Assembly: GCA_914767715.1 (NCBI GenBank)
Contig: OU612073.1
Location: 22,072,001-22,136,000, forward strand
DNA: 64,000 bases
Direction of reading: 5' to 3'
DNA from: Membranipora membranacea
Lineage: Eukaryota > Bryozoa > Gymnolaemata > Cheilostomatida > Membraniporidae
Positions 22,601 through 35,000 of the stretch are shown in pieces. Each line of letters opens with the position of its first letter. Position 1 is the first letter of the stretch. Both the position numbers and the translations under genes were made by a program. The notes under the pieces were generated by a model. That model was not told the DNA's origin, made no database searches, and worked only from the letters and a program-made list of their open reading frames with translations.

Positions 22601-23510
22601 ATTGACAATGACAGAAAGTCATTGCTGTGGAATCTCTTTTCTTTTTTGTTCATGTCACATCATGGCAAACATCAGATTAGAGGTAATGAATTGAATGACG
22701 ATAAACTTATCTTAATAAAAGACAGTTTTCTGAGCTCTGATTTATGCCTCACTTTGGAGTTGTCCTCTCTCCAGTTTGGTACTTTTAGGAGGAAAAACGT
22801 GCTCAAAGAGGGTTATCTTGAAAACCGCTTATGTAAGGATAAAAATGATTTTTGATTCAGAATATGCACCATTGAAAACCTTGAGAGACAGAGTTTCCGA
22901 ATCATTGGAGGCTTGAATGTTGATAAATCTTCATTTTAGTGACAAAATTCAAGAAATTCATCTGCAAAACTGGCAGAAATTGATATAATTGACTATCCGA
23001 ATACCAAAATTATTTCCAAACTATGTCTCCCTCAGTTTTCAAAGGTGCAGATTCTGAATCATAAATCATTTTTATCCTTACATAAGCGGTTTTCAAGATA
23101 ATCCTGTTTTCAGCATGTTTTTCCTATGCGGCGAGGGTTGAAAGTACCAAACCGGAGAGAGGACAACTCCGAATTGAGGCCTAAATCGGAGCTCAGAAAA
23201 CTGTCTATTATCTTTAAAAATGGTTTTATTTCTTATACAGGTAATGGTTATACAAGCCTGCCAGATATACACCACACATGGTGTTTTACAACCACAAGAT
23301 TACGAATCGGATCCAGCTACTCCCAGTCAAGTCACAGATCCACACAACAACAAACACATTGTTCTACGCAGACCACACACAGTGCTTTTACTAGCTACAG
23401 TAACAGGTGGTCTAGCAGTTAGAGGAGCCTTCACAGGTGCCTTAGCGGATCAGATCAGAGCGGCCGATGGGAAAACTGATATTTACACAATGTTTAATCA
23501 AGCTGTATAG
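19635..23510 (+). pseudogene. Ankyrin-repeat caspase gene with two in-frame stops and a frameshift
   Basis: Three exons are visible. Exon 1 (19635-20459) encodes an N-terminal region and four ankyrin-type repeats (GYTPLHCAAGLGH is the clearest). Exon 2 (22045-22464) holds the start of a caspase p20 with catalytic His in MTHGYRGAL (His codon 22368-22370). Exon 3 (23241-23510) holds the catalytic Cys in IQACQ (Cys codon 23259-23261) and a p10-like segment containing TGGLAVRGAFTGAL. Exon 1 to 2 splice phases agree (GTAAGT at 20460). The exon 2 to 3 phases do not agree, so an exon is missing or lost. Lesions are TGA at 19890-19892, a one-base shift near 20205-20215 and TAG at 23508-23510. Ankyrins suggest a scaffolded death-pathway or innate-immunity protease. 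Confidence 0.75.
22714..23207. mobile_element. Fold-back MITE in the caspase intron
   Basis: Two arms of about 160-170 bp, at about 22721-22884 and 23034-23205, are inverted copies with small indels; both contain gaaaaccgcttatgtaagga. They surround an unrelated loop of about 150 bp. TTATCTT occurs on both sides (22707-22713 and 23208-23214), a possible 7-8 bp target duplication. The right arm ends about 35 bp before the caspase exon with the catalytic Cys. No coding capacity. Confidence 0.75.
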
Positions 23511-23584
23511 AGCATGATCCGAGATGATACAAATCAGCTACCAGAGATGAGGATAATAACAGACGCTAGTCTTGTACTTCTTCC

Positions 23585-23890
23585 AACAATAAACAATGCT
23601 GCGATAAGACAATAAAGGTAACAGTCCAGAATTCCCATGACACAACAATTAACAATGCTGCGATAAGACAATAAAGGTAACAGTCCAGAATTCTCGTGAC
23701 ACAACAATCAACAATGCTACTGTAAGACAAAGAAAACAGTCCAAAATTCTCGTGACACAGCAATTAAAAATGCTGCTATAAGACAAAGAAAACAAGTCCA
23801 GAATTCCCGTGACACAACAATTAACAATGCTGCTATAAGACAAAGAAAACAGTCCAGAATTCTCGTGGCACAACAATTAACAATGCTGCT
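23585..23890. repeat. Minisatellite, about 60-bp unit, five copies
   Basis: Units contain acaacaatt(a/c)aacaatgct, then gataagac or tataagac, then cagtccagaattc. They start immediately after the likely caspase C-terminus. Divergence between units is small. Confidence 0.85.
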
Positions 23891-24098
23891 GAGAGAAAAT
23901 AAAAATAGTAGTCTTGGTGTTAAGTGACAAAACAACCATCATTTTACCACAGAGCAACAATAACATATAATCCATAATCTACGTTCATATTCTTTTCCAT
24001 CCACCATCAAATATGCCTTTATCTGGAAACAGCAAGTCCCAAATTATATCTCAATATTCACTCAATTTTGGCAAATTAAACAGTTTTTATCCACATTA

Positions 24099-24258
24099 GG
24101 CAAAAGCGCGACCTGTTCCAATTTAATAAATATTGACTGGGAAACCCAATAACTCTGGGGAATTCCCACTGTTAATAATTGGAATCTCCCAGGGTTAATG
24201 GGTTTCCCAGTCAATATTTATTAAGTATTCTTACCATGGAACAGGTCGCGCTTTTGCC
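24099..24258. mobile_element. 160-bp fold-back MITE with TA target duplication
   Basis: Arms starting GGCAAAAGCGCGACCTGTTC (24099 onward) and ending with its complement (to 24258) fold back through TTGACTGGGAAACCCA on each side; the right arm has a short insertion. TA flanks both ends (24097-24098 and 24259-24260), as in Tc1/mariner-type elements. Confidence 0.85.
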
Positions 24259-24260
24259 TA

Positions 24261-25455
24261 TTCCCTCCGCGAATCAAAGTAATTATAGCAATTGATCATT
24301 CTCAAATATTAATTACTTTCAGTGTGAAATCATCAATTGTCCAATGGCTATCAGTAAGACAGAAATCTAGCTTCCTACATACTTATATTTGACCCAATAT
24401 TATCGAGTCCTGTTTGCTCAGTGCAACTCGCGTTTTTAAACAGTCATCTGACACGACAGACTATGATAATTGTCTGCTTTAGGTATCTTGTCATGTAGAC
24501 TAATCATAATACGAAATAGATCAAGACGTGTTTTTAACTTAGCACAACAGCTGACTCATGTTTGATAAGAAATGTAAACCAACTGCGGTAGATTAGAGCG
24601 ACCAATGATTCCCTGTCCAAAGCAATTTTAATATGGAAACCAGCGATTTTTTATTTTACGCTGTTGAGTTGTTTGCTAATAAAAGAGTATAACAGAGCAG
24701 TGTTTTCTTTCTTTTTGTGACGATCGAAGCCGTTGCTATATTTTTTACTGATATAGCAGTGAAATCAATGTTGACAGCATACAGAACATGATGAATCATT
24801 TAGGTTGACATGGTTTGAAAATCAGTAGTAGGCTTAAGGCACAGATTTGGTAATAATGATTATACACATACTTAGGGGATAAGGCAAAGGATAATCAGAT
24901 GTGAAAACCTCATCTCATAAAAAATATCACAGGCAGCATTTTTGATAAGGATAATTGAGACATGCATACGGCTGCTAACATGTATCCCTGTCATATAAGA
25001 CTGAGTTGGCCTCAGAATATTTCTGGTGAGGGATGGCCGATTCAGAAGTTTAATACCTCAGCTCTCTTAGGAAGGGGGCTCAGGACAACATGATGTTAAC
25101 TTATTTAATAAATTACGTTACATCCAATAGATATTATAAAATCACGTGAAATATGATATGCAATGATGATTATAAATGCTCACTATTTGGTACACCGCTG
25201 GAATGTTGCCTTATTGGCAAGATATTTGTCTCTATAGATAGATTCTCATGAAATAAGCGTCACACTCCTGAAAACTTCTAGCAGTATATTTCCTAGAGAT
25301 ATTGATAATCATGAGAATGTCGAGGTGCGAAGGCTACAACATTCTAATAACTTGGGCTAAGATGTATATCACGATAAACCTGAAAGTATTTGAAATACCC
25401 AAAGATGTATGAACCTAGAATTTGCGTATTAAATACATTGCACACACCAAATATT
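24261..25455. other. 3' flank of the adhesion GPCR gene
   Basis: No ORF of note. It should include the adhesion GPCR 3' UTR on the minus strand; only non-canonical poly(A) signal variants were seen. Confidence 0.4.
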
Positions 25456-26093
25456 CTAAAACCGAGTTGAATAATGCACTGAGGAAAGGCGACTAGCACT
25501 GAGCAGTTTCTTATCTAGCAAGAGATTGTCAGAGACAACACTCTGGTTGTCACTATTAGGGGATTGCAGCCCAGAATCTGTAGTATCTGTACTGTCTGAT
25601 TGTTCTGGTTCTAAGGCTAAGTTATCATAAACCTGTAAAGTTATAGTCTCTGCCGACGCCGGGTTTTCAGAGCTGATGTTAGTTGGAGTAGCCTCCACCT
25701 CACTATCAATATGAATAGTAGCACCATTCATGTTTCTTGGTGGTGGTTTATCATGTGACTGCACCTCTGGCGCCTTTATTGTATCCATCCGCGGTATATC
25801 AGATTTAACAGTTATACCATTACTGGAATTACTTGATGGTTCATGGTACACTGAATCATTGTCGCCCGTAGCGCTATACCTATTGTTGCTGCTAAAGCTA
25901 TTGTTTGTTGAGACATTACTAGGAGAGTAATGGAACTTATTGTATATAGTTGGACTAAAGTCACTGCGGAAGGAGTTGGCATTGTTGAGCTCTAAATTAG
26001 TACTTGAAGGTATTACGCTGTCCTCGGTGCGGGGAGAGCTGGATAGTGTGGATAGCTGACCTGCACTATGGACATTATAGCTTTGAGCTCGAC
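25456..26093 (-). CDS. Adhesion GPCR exon 24: cytoplasmic tail and stop
   Basis: Encodes GRAQSYNVHSAGQLSTLSSS, then a long Ser/Asn-rich region with a KPPPRN stretch and LQVYDNLALEPEQSD. The protein ends SSVHYSTRF; the last three residues (T-x-F) could be a class I PDZ ligand, which is a weak inference. Acceptor ttgcag at 26094-26099. Confidence 0.85.
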
Positions 26094-29000
26094 CTGCAAG
26101 AAACAATGATGCACGTGAGTTTACGAGACATGGTATCTCAACATCTTTATTATTGATATCAACAGCAAGAAGGTTCATTCATTTAACATAATATATTAGT
26201 GTTGGTAGTGCAGACATTCACATGCAGTGCGGACTATATTTTGTAAGATTGTAAGACTGGATTTGATGTACTATAGCTATCATTGTCTGCATTGAAGTAG
26301 GGCAGTACCCGGTCAAGGGAAGGCAAATCTTGATAAAATGTTATCTAGCCACAAATCAGAGCTTTGAGCCTGCAGTATTGGTAGAGCTTTAGAAGCGCCT
26401 TGAGAAGGACAAAACAGGCAAAGAATTGAACACATGTCTGTTTTTAATCATAGACTTTGCAGAAGTTGAAGTAAGAATTCGTCTCAGGACAATGCATGCA
26501 ACATAGGTGGTTACAGAGGTGAAGTTTGATAACGATTAGTTTCAACTGCTGACAAGATAGATTTTCTCTCTCTCAATAAAAGAAGATAGTCATGTTCATA
26601 GTCAAAAGGAAAAGATTTCATCAATCAGATGAAAATGATATGAGATAGACCTTGGATGCAGCATTGATTTTTACTGGACAAGCAGTGTGCGACATTAGCT
26701 CAGACAATCACACTTGGTTTTTTGTCGATATATTGAAAATAACACCGCCACACAGTTAGTGCACCTACGATAGCTTATATTTTTGTCAAGGTACGATATC
26801 TTCTGTCTCACATCTTTCAAAAAACAAGTGCTAAGTCCCTACCATGCATTTTGGGTAAGGGCTCTGAATATCTGCAGTTTGATATTTATAAGGTGGCAAG
26901 GGTAATGCCCCTCTCTGATTTGAGCCACAGAGATTTATAGCTACTCGCTCAAGCTGAATCAGTATTTTAACAGGACAGCCTGAATCCGATTACAAAGGGT
27001 TTGATAATTCCAAAATGAGTTGTGATGGTAATAGATAAGGAACACACAGTGCATAGCATAGGAGTGTGGAAGGGAAGGCGTGGTCTAATAACAATAATCT
27101 CACAGTGCGAAACGTGCACTATGTACAGATGTGTATCTCTGGTTGACGGAGCTTTGAAAAGTTCATGTAAACTTAGTTTCTTTTTTAATCACTTGAGGGT
27201 CATTTTAACCTCCCTCTATGGAATAAAGAAAGCTATCAGTTCTTAGACTACATGAACTGACATGAGCTCAATCAATCAGAGTTGCGCGTACCACAGTGAT
27301 GCAAGTGATCAGTGAAGGTGTAAAAGGTATATAGCTAGTCTGAGGGTAAAGCCCGCAGGTAAGGTAAGGCTGTTTCTCAGACTAGCTAGATGGGATTTAG
27401 CACTTACGATAGAACTTCCACTTCAGAGCTGATGGGTATATTGAATAATGGGGATTACTTATTACAAAAAACTAAACAGCTAGCCTGTCTTTGATCGAAG
27501 CATTCAAACATGTTACAACTTTTTCTACAAATGTGCTAAATTATGGTGCCCGCCAGTCAAGTTTGTACCTGCGGAAAGTCTGATTGCGATTATAGGATTT
27601 GTCCGATTGATTTATTGTTTATTGTGGCTGAATTACCACATAGCACCAGAGGAAACCATCTAAGGATGAACATGCTCTGAAGCTTAGCAAGACAGGCTAT
27701 ATAGTACATTAAATTATTATTGCATGAAAATGAAACACGAATTAAGACATAGCTTGGGTTTGTTGATTGGTCCAAACAACCGTTAGAACAAGTATGCTGA
27801 GAAAATAACAATCAAAGTTTACTATTACTAATAGAGTCATAACATAATATTGATTTTACCAACGGTATGGAGTGCTGACAAATCTGGTGGCTGGGCCTGA
27901 AATTGAGGTTGAAATTAAAAATCTAGTAGTTGGGGCATATAGAATCTTTTACTTTTATATGACATAGTAATTTTGTAGAATTTAGTTTAACCATGATTCA
28001 TTACGTTTCAAATCGCCCTGATGTATACATATCTGTGGCTGGGACAATGGGAGGTGAGTGTTCCAAAATGCACAAATCATTTTTGACATGCAATAAGGAT
28101 TTTAAAAGTTGTGTGCACATTCTTTGTGAAGACATAGCTCTCAAAATTCAAACATCAGTATTCAAAAGTGCCAAACGTATCACTTACACATTTTGAATGC
28201 AGTAGAGGCATTCACTCTAGGGGGATGTAAACTAAAATAACATGGGTAGTCAGTACGTCAAGTATCAAGTATGCCCCCAAATAAACTATTCCCTCACTAA
28301 CACTGATAGACACAAAATCTTCTTAAAATACTATCTCACTCATGTACCACTCGTCGGAGCGAATAACGCTAAATAGGTTAAGTAGGTGGTCCCACAGGAT
28401 CTGCTGTCCAACTAACTTACTAACCACTAATCTATCCTATACGCAGGGTATACATGTAGTTAAGTTATTGTATGGCGATGCTCATCTTTGATGTTGAAAA
28501 GAATCAGTCACAACATCTTAAATTTGAATGTTAACAGGTATCATACTGAGATGAATTCATTTATTTGAGAGGAGGGTACAATTAATTCAAACTCACCATT
28601 GCTGCTAGACCGTGATTTCTGTGGTTCAGGCGATGATGATGCATGGATATTTGAAGAGGATGAAAATCCCCCTCCAGACGAGCTATTTGTTTTATTTTTC
28701 ATTAACGTAGACTGAGAGCCTGTAAATGTAAATCAGATCAATAGATTAACTTTTGAGTGCCTTGGGCGCCCGTATCATAGGCATACAGAGTACTGGTAGT
28801 TACAGCCATCTTGAGAGCTAGCAGCATACAAAGAGAAGTTAACTAAGCCATTTTTCATCCCATAATTCAATTTAAAGAGGATATGTAACAGCACCTTCCT
28901 GCATCAGCGTATAGCTAGTCAAATATTTTTCTATTGGCCCACCAGTAACAAAAAGTTTTATAATCACGATTGGGTATTTACATACATGATTACCAAAATA

Positions 29001-32000
29001 CCATAGTGCGAATTCAGGATTTCAACTAATCTATCAGGTTACAGCTAGCGAGACTATCATTGACTATTCATCTTCCCATGCACAGTAATGCATTCAAGGT
29101 GATGTTGGATGGTAAAGTGAACAAAGAGACTCGGACGAAAACTTCAGCATGCAACGCGACAATAGAAAATAACAAATACCAAAACCAGACGAGCAAACGT
29201 ATCATAGACCACCTAGGATTCCCAGACCAACCGGAAAATTTCTTACATTGATTTAATCAAGCTACAAATGAGTGAGTCCTAGAGAATACGGCCCACCACA
29301 TCGATTACCCTGATCCGCTCCTTTATACAGGTCAGCAGAGAAGCTGATACTGTTATCTACATTACCGCTGTCGTTATTATAATAATGAGCACATGTATTT
29401 GACTCGGGAGTGGTGGGCTGCAAAGATGTGCATCTTTGATATTTAGTTGACAAGAAGCTGCTAGTACCACCCAGTGAGTTAGCTGTAATTAATTGGTACA
29501 ATTCATCAACAGAATAAAGTAAGTATGGATTATTACTTTGTTTGTATTGATGCATGTTCCCCTGTTAGAGAGCGGTATTCCTTCGAGCCGACGAAAAAGT
29601 GTATACCTGACCGGATTCTGTTGCAGGAAGAGGAAAGGGAAGGTGATGATACAAGAGGTGAAGGCTTTTTGGGGCTATAAGCACAAAATTAGCTGATGTG
29701 TCAAGGTTATCCTGCCTGTGGGCCTGACTGTTATTGTCTGACTGTGTGGGTCTGACTCTCTGGGCGCGACTGTCTGGGTCTGACAGTCTGGGCCTGACTG
29801 TCTGGCCCTGACTGTCGGGCCTGACTGTTGGGGCCTGACTGTCTGGCCCTGACTGTTGGGCCTGACTGTTGGGGCCTGACAAGGTGGGAGACATACATAA
29901 AATAGCAATCAAACCTTTTCTTTCTGGAGAGAACTCTAAAGAATGTTATAAAAAGTTATTCTTTGCTGACACTCAAGATGGGAAATGTGAATCAATCCAT
30001 TGAAACATGATGTGGGCTCTTCACAAAGGTGCTATATATCTTGCAGTAAGTAAGTGTTGTTAGTAGACTCCGGTCGTTAAATATTGCAACAAAGTATTTT
30101 TGAATATGCCAAAGCGAATTTGCCTCTGAACTACAGGCAACATCACACACCAGAATACTGACTGTGCGTACCATAAGCAGAGACTGTCACTGATATCAAC
30201 TGAGAACCTAAGCAGGTGTATAATAGTGTACAGACTGATGACTGGCTCTTCAGTTTCATCTCATCTGATTTTCAGAGGATCGGCAAGGGCAAGGAGTTGC
30301 ATGACTCACTCATGTAACTCCTTGATGAGGGATTAGGCTCGTTGCAAACTAACCTGATAATAAATATAATACCAAAAAAGCATTTTGCTATGCAATTACA
30401 GCAGTAAAAATTAGACAGATCACACTACAATAAAAGAGAACTCACCATTGACCAATTTATTACTGCTGGTGCTTGTGTAGCCTCCCTCATATTCAAAGCA
30501 TGGACAAGACCTCATCCAGGCCAGCTGTGCATCTCTTTTCAGTACGCAATAGAATAAGAACAGGAAAAATCCTTGAAGCGTGTTGAATATCGCAAACAGG
30601 TAACTGAAAACTATTGTGTTTTCTATCGCCACCAAAACTACAAAAAATAGAATATATATACATAAATATACCATCCTTAGTGAGATGATACATAGCCAAT
30701 GAGATGGCTCTGAAGTGATTGGTCATTGGGAGGGAAAGAGAGCCAATGCCAGGTTACTGATAGCAATAGTGAAAGTGAAACTGATTTTCTTTCACACTCA
30801 CTATGATTTCAATGAGTCGTTTCAGGAAAGTCCGATATGACCTGACATTGCTTCTCTCCCATCCACCAGCCAATCAGAGCCAATACGTTGGCTAGGTGAT
30901 ATATAAACATGAGATGATAGAATTTAAAGCTAGCTCATACTCCACGTTAGACAGAGATATATCATACATAGTTAGGTGATATATGCACATAAGAAGATGG
31001 AATTCAAAGCTAGACTTACAAGCCATACTCCACGTTAGTCCAAGTAACACAAAAACAGCAATAGATCCTCGAATCTGCATTGTTATATTTTTCCTCTTAT
31101 CATGATTAGCTTCAGAATATGTAGACCCTCTTCTTTTAGAGACGTTATGTAACTGCTTCACCACCATTATAAAAGCCACTGTATTAACGACGATAATCAG
31201 TAATATTGGCGCTGCAACAGCCCCGTAAAAGGCATTCGGCACAAGCCAACATCTAAAAAAGTAACAAAGTGAAAGGAATGATATGCGCTATTGAAAGCAA
31301 GGCAAGGTGCTATTAATGATCACAACAATACGGACCACTCACCAGACTATCTGCATAACATATGAGGCCATGAAATTTGAGGTCATGAATTTTGAGGCCA
31401 TAAGAATTGAGGCAATGAAATTTGAGGCAATAACATTTTTGTTCAAATAACCCAATTATTCAAAACGTTGCAATATAAACACTAAACTTCGGCATAAAAT
31501 TCATTTAAAAACGGTTCAGTTTTAAGCAATTTCATAATTTGTGTAATTAGTCATGTGATTTGTTGTTTTGTTTGTAATGTTGTAATTGTCTATAGACATA
31601 CTCACATTTCTCCGTTATCTCCGTAATTGTCTGTCTTATTTATACCTACTGTAATAGCCACAATTATAGCAGGAACGCCCCACCCTATAATCATGACCTT
31701 AACCACGAATCGTTTGATGTATGTGAAGACGAGAACCAAGGCTATGTACATATAGAAAGCCTCAATCGCCATCCAGCAGAAGGAAGCCAGCAGAGAATAA
31801 TGGAGCAGTATGGCCGATAGCTACAAAATATCAACAATATACATAATAATTCTCCCTCCGGTAAGCATGCTGAACAACCCAGGAAAGGAGAAATATAAGT
31901 TCATGTTAGGGATAAGTTGCACTCTAGTCCATCAGATCAGATCTGAAATTGATTAAAGCTACCAGTAAAACATCTCAAGTTATCTGTTATTATATTTTTA

Positions 32001-35000
32001 TAATTATTGTTACTCTTAACCTATAATTGCCCTCCCAATGTTAATATGTATATAAAATATAACATAGAAACATATTATCATTATGAAAATCAAATGAACA
32101 AAATATTTATTTTTTGTCCATGCACACAGCCTACCTTGCAAATTACTATGTTGTCTCTGAAATGTGTCAGAGATAGAAAAACCAGGTTCAGCATCCCGAG
32201 GGCTACGCACAAATTGAGAAGAATCTTTGAGGGGTTGTCCTTTCGCAATTTCCTACAAAATAATAATATTAAGTAGAAACTAGTAATTAGCTCAACTAGT
32301 AATTGTGTGATGACGAAAATTGAAGCACTATTATAATAAATCATACTGCGACGTTGAATCACAGAAAAATTATGTTCAGACAGTTGAGACAGAGGGATGG
32401 GAGGCTGGTTAAATACATTGTAGGAAGGAAGTCCAAGGATCCTGACAAACACAAGACGAAAAGCAGCAAATTTTGACTTTGTTCAAATTTTCTCAACTCA
32501 ATCTTAGGCTTCTATGATACAACATAAGCTGTAACCAGCTTAGAACTTCAAAGTTAAATTTTTCAGTTAATTCAAATTTGTTATTCAAATAAATAAAAGC
32601 ACTGAAGCTCTATTTATGAATGCCAACAGAAAACATGGCGCTAAACTTCAGCCCTGTTCTAAGAAAAATATTATGAATAAACCTCGGTAGCGCAGGGTTG
32701 TTATATGCAATGCTAAATGGAAATAGTTATATAAAGCAGAAATACCCTTGTCGGCTGCAAAAGAACAATAATCAAAATTACTACTATGAGATTGAAGAAA
32801 ACAGGCGGCTAAAACCTTTGGCGAAATCCAAAACCGTAATCTTGCGAAGCATAACAATAGTTGCATATTATCATAAAAATGTGAAACCGTGAAACCAGTT
32901 GCAGAGTCAAAACGAGAGGAATTTCCTTTGCTAGCGCGTGTTTCATTCACATTAAAATTAATAATTTTACTATTTTATGGGGATAACAATCATTTGAACT
33001 AACACAGGTTTTAACGACAATGCCCGGACTTTAGGGGGATGGTAAAAACATCATTTAAATAAACTATTTCAACACAGGCATGTTTTATCATTAAACAGAT
33101 GAAATATTACTCATTGAAGGCGGAAGATATTGGGAAAAGGAAAAAAAGGTCTTAGCTGTTTGTAGCAATGAAACTTCATTTACATTTGATCAAATTAAAT
33201 CAAATCAAATGAGTTTTTATCATGAAAAAGGTCATATTTATAACTAAGAGCCTAAATTTGTTTGAAAACCCCCACCTTGCTTATCAAATTATTTCAGCTG
33301 AGAGAGCGCACTGACCTGTGATACACGTAGGTAATTATAGTAACTATAATACCAGCTAATGAGATCCCACATCCAATATATGAGATGTAGGAGAGAATAA
33401 GATAGTTCACAGGGTCTATTGTATCTATTCTAGTGTCATCAAACTGATTCAAATCCTAAAACCAAGAAAAGCGTGGAAGGAATGATTTGACTTGCAGCTA
33501 TTAATATGTGAACCATAACGTTTAAAAGCTTGGTAAAGAATTCTTATAACAAGGCAAAAATTAGTATGGTATAAAATCCTCTGCAACATCCATGCTCAAT
33601 CTTATGTAGAGAGTCCAGTACAGCACATACAAGGGAATAGAAGATGAAAACTTGCCGTACAAAGTGCAACGATTCCATTATGATTATATATATATTATTG
33701 CAATTTTGTTCAAGACCCAGCGGTGAGGGTATATCGTGTATCTAACATACCAACAGCAAAGCAAAGTTAGTAAGATGTGTACTCTCACAGTCAGTGTAGT
33801 CATCAGTAGTCTCAACGACTGTTACTCCTTTTGTTGACCAGGAGTTAGTGTCCCAGTGCCAATATGAGCATACACTGGATTTCTTATCATTGACCTGAAT
33901 GATTAAAAGATTTCCTGCTAGCACAACCTCTTCACATATTTATAAATCACTGACCGATTTGCCTGAATCAAACCTCAAAGGCAGATTGTTGTGTTTAATA
34001 AATCGAAAATGTTTGCAGAATTGTCATATCAACCACTATTTGACCTAACGATTATCATTCATTTGTTCAATTCCTTCATCTTTCCATTTTGTTGCACAGT
34101 TCGTGTTTCAAACTTGGATATAAAGACCCCCTCAACTTCTTGGAAACACTAGCATTTCAACAAACTAGGGTTTTTGCCTGGTTGTCTTTACTTCACTTAG
34201 GTTGCAGTATTCCTTCTGGAATATTGCCTGGTTGCATGATTAAAAATTATAAAGTGAATGTGAATAAATCTGACCGGTGAGCTGTGATAGAGCCTGATCT
34301 TCACTGTGTGATTACTATCCAGTCCCTCAATCTTCTCCGCCCCGACAGATGCAGAAATGATCCAACTGTTAATACTTATATTCTCACTTCTCTGTTCGGA
34401 CATGGCGCTGAACAAAGAGTCTGATTTGTAGACGACAAACTTCAGTCTCTCCGAGCGCTGGGACGTCAGCGGTGTGGCAGGGGCGGAAGTAGGGAATGTC
34501 AAGGAAGGCAGGGTGACCCTCACAGGAGTGCCTATAAAATTAAAAAAAGGGTTGATTCAGTAGTTGATTAAAAATTGCTCAAACAAATTTAATATAATCA
34601 AGTTGTCATATTCCACGCCACATCCCGAAGCATGGGTGGTGAAATGTTAGTTGCCTTAGGGGCGCAGCCCCAATATCTCAATCAAGTTGCAGGTTTGCAG
34701 GCAGGTTGGAGCACACCTGTTGGCCAACCAGACCCCAGTAGTCCATGGACTGCGGTGAGGTTAGCATGTAATTTCAATTATTATTGCTTTCACAATCAGT
34801 GTCCATATCATAGGCACACAGTATCATGGGCACACAGTATCATAGGCACACTGTATCATGGGCACACAGTATCATGGGCACACAGTATCATGGGCACACA
34901 GTATCATGGGCACACAGTATCATGGGCACACAGTATCATAGGCACACAGTATCATGGGCACACAGTATCATGGGCCATGCTTAGTTATAAATAGAAAAAA

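Noticed and set aside
23566-23935. Overlapping minus-strand ORFs rich in Cys, Leu and Phe
   Set aside because: Artefacts of the 60-bp minisatellite read backwards.
29565-29912. Minus-strand ORFs rich in GPDSQ/QTVRP
   Set aside because: Encoded by the 17-bp minisatellite; no phase-compatible splice sites join them to the receptor.
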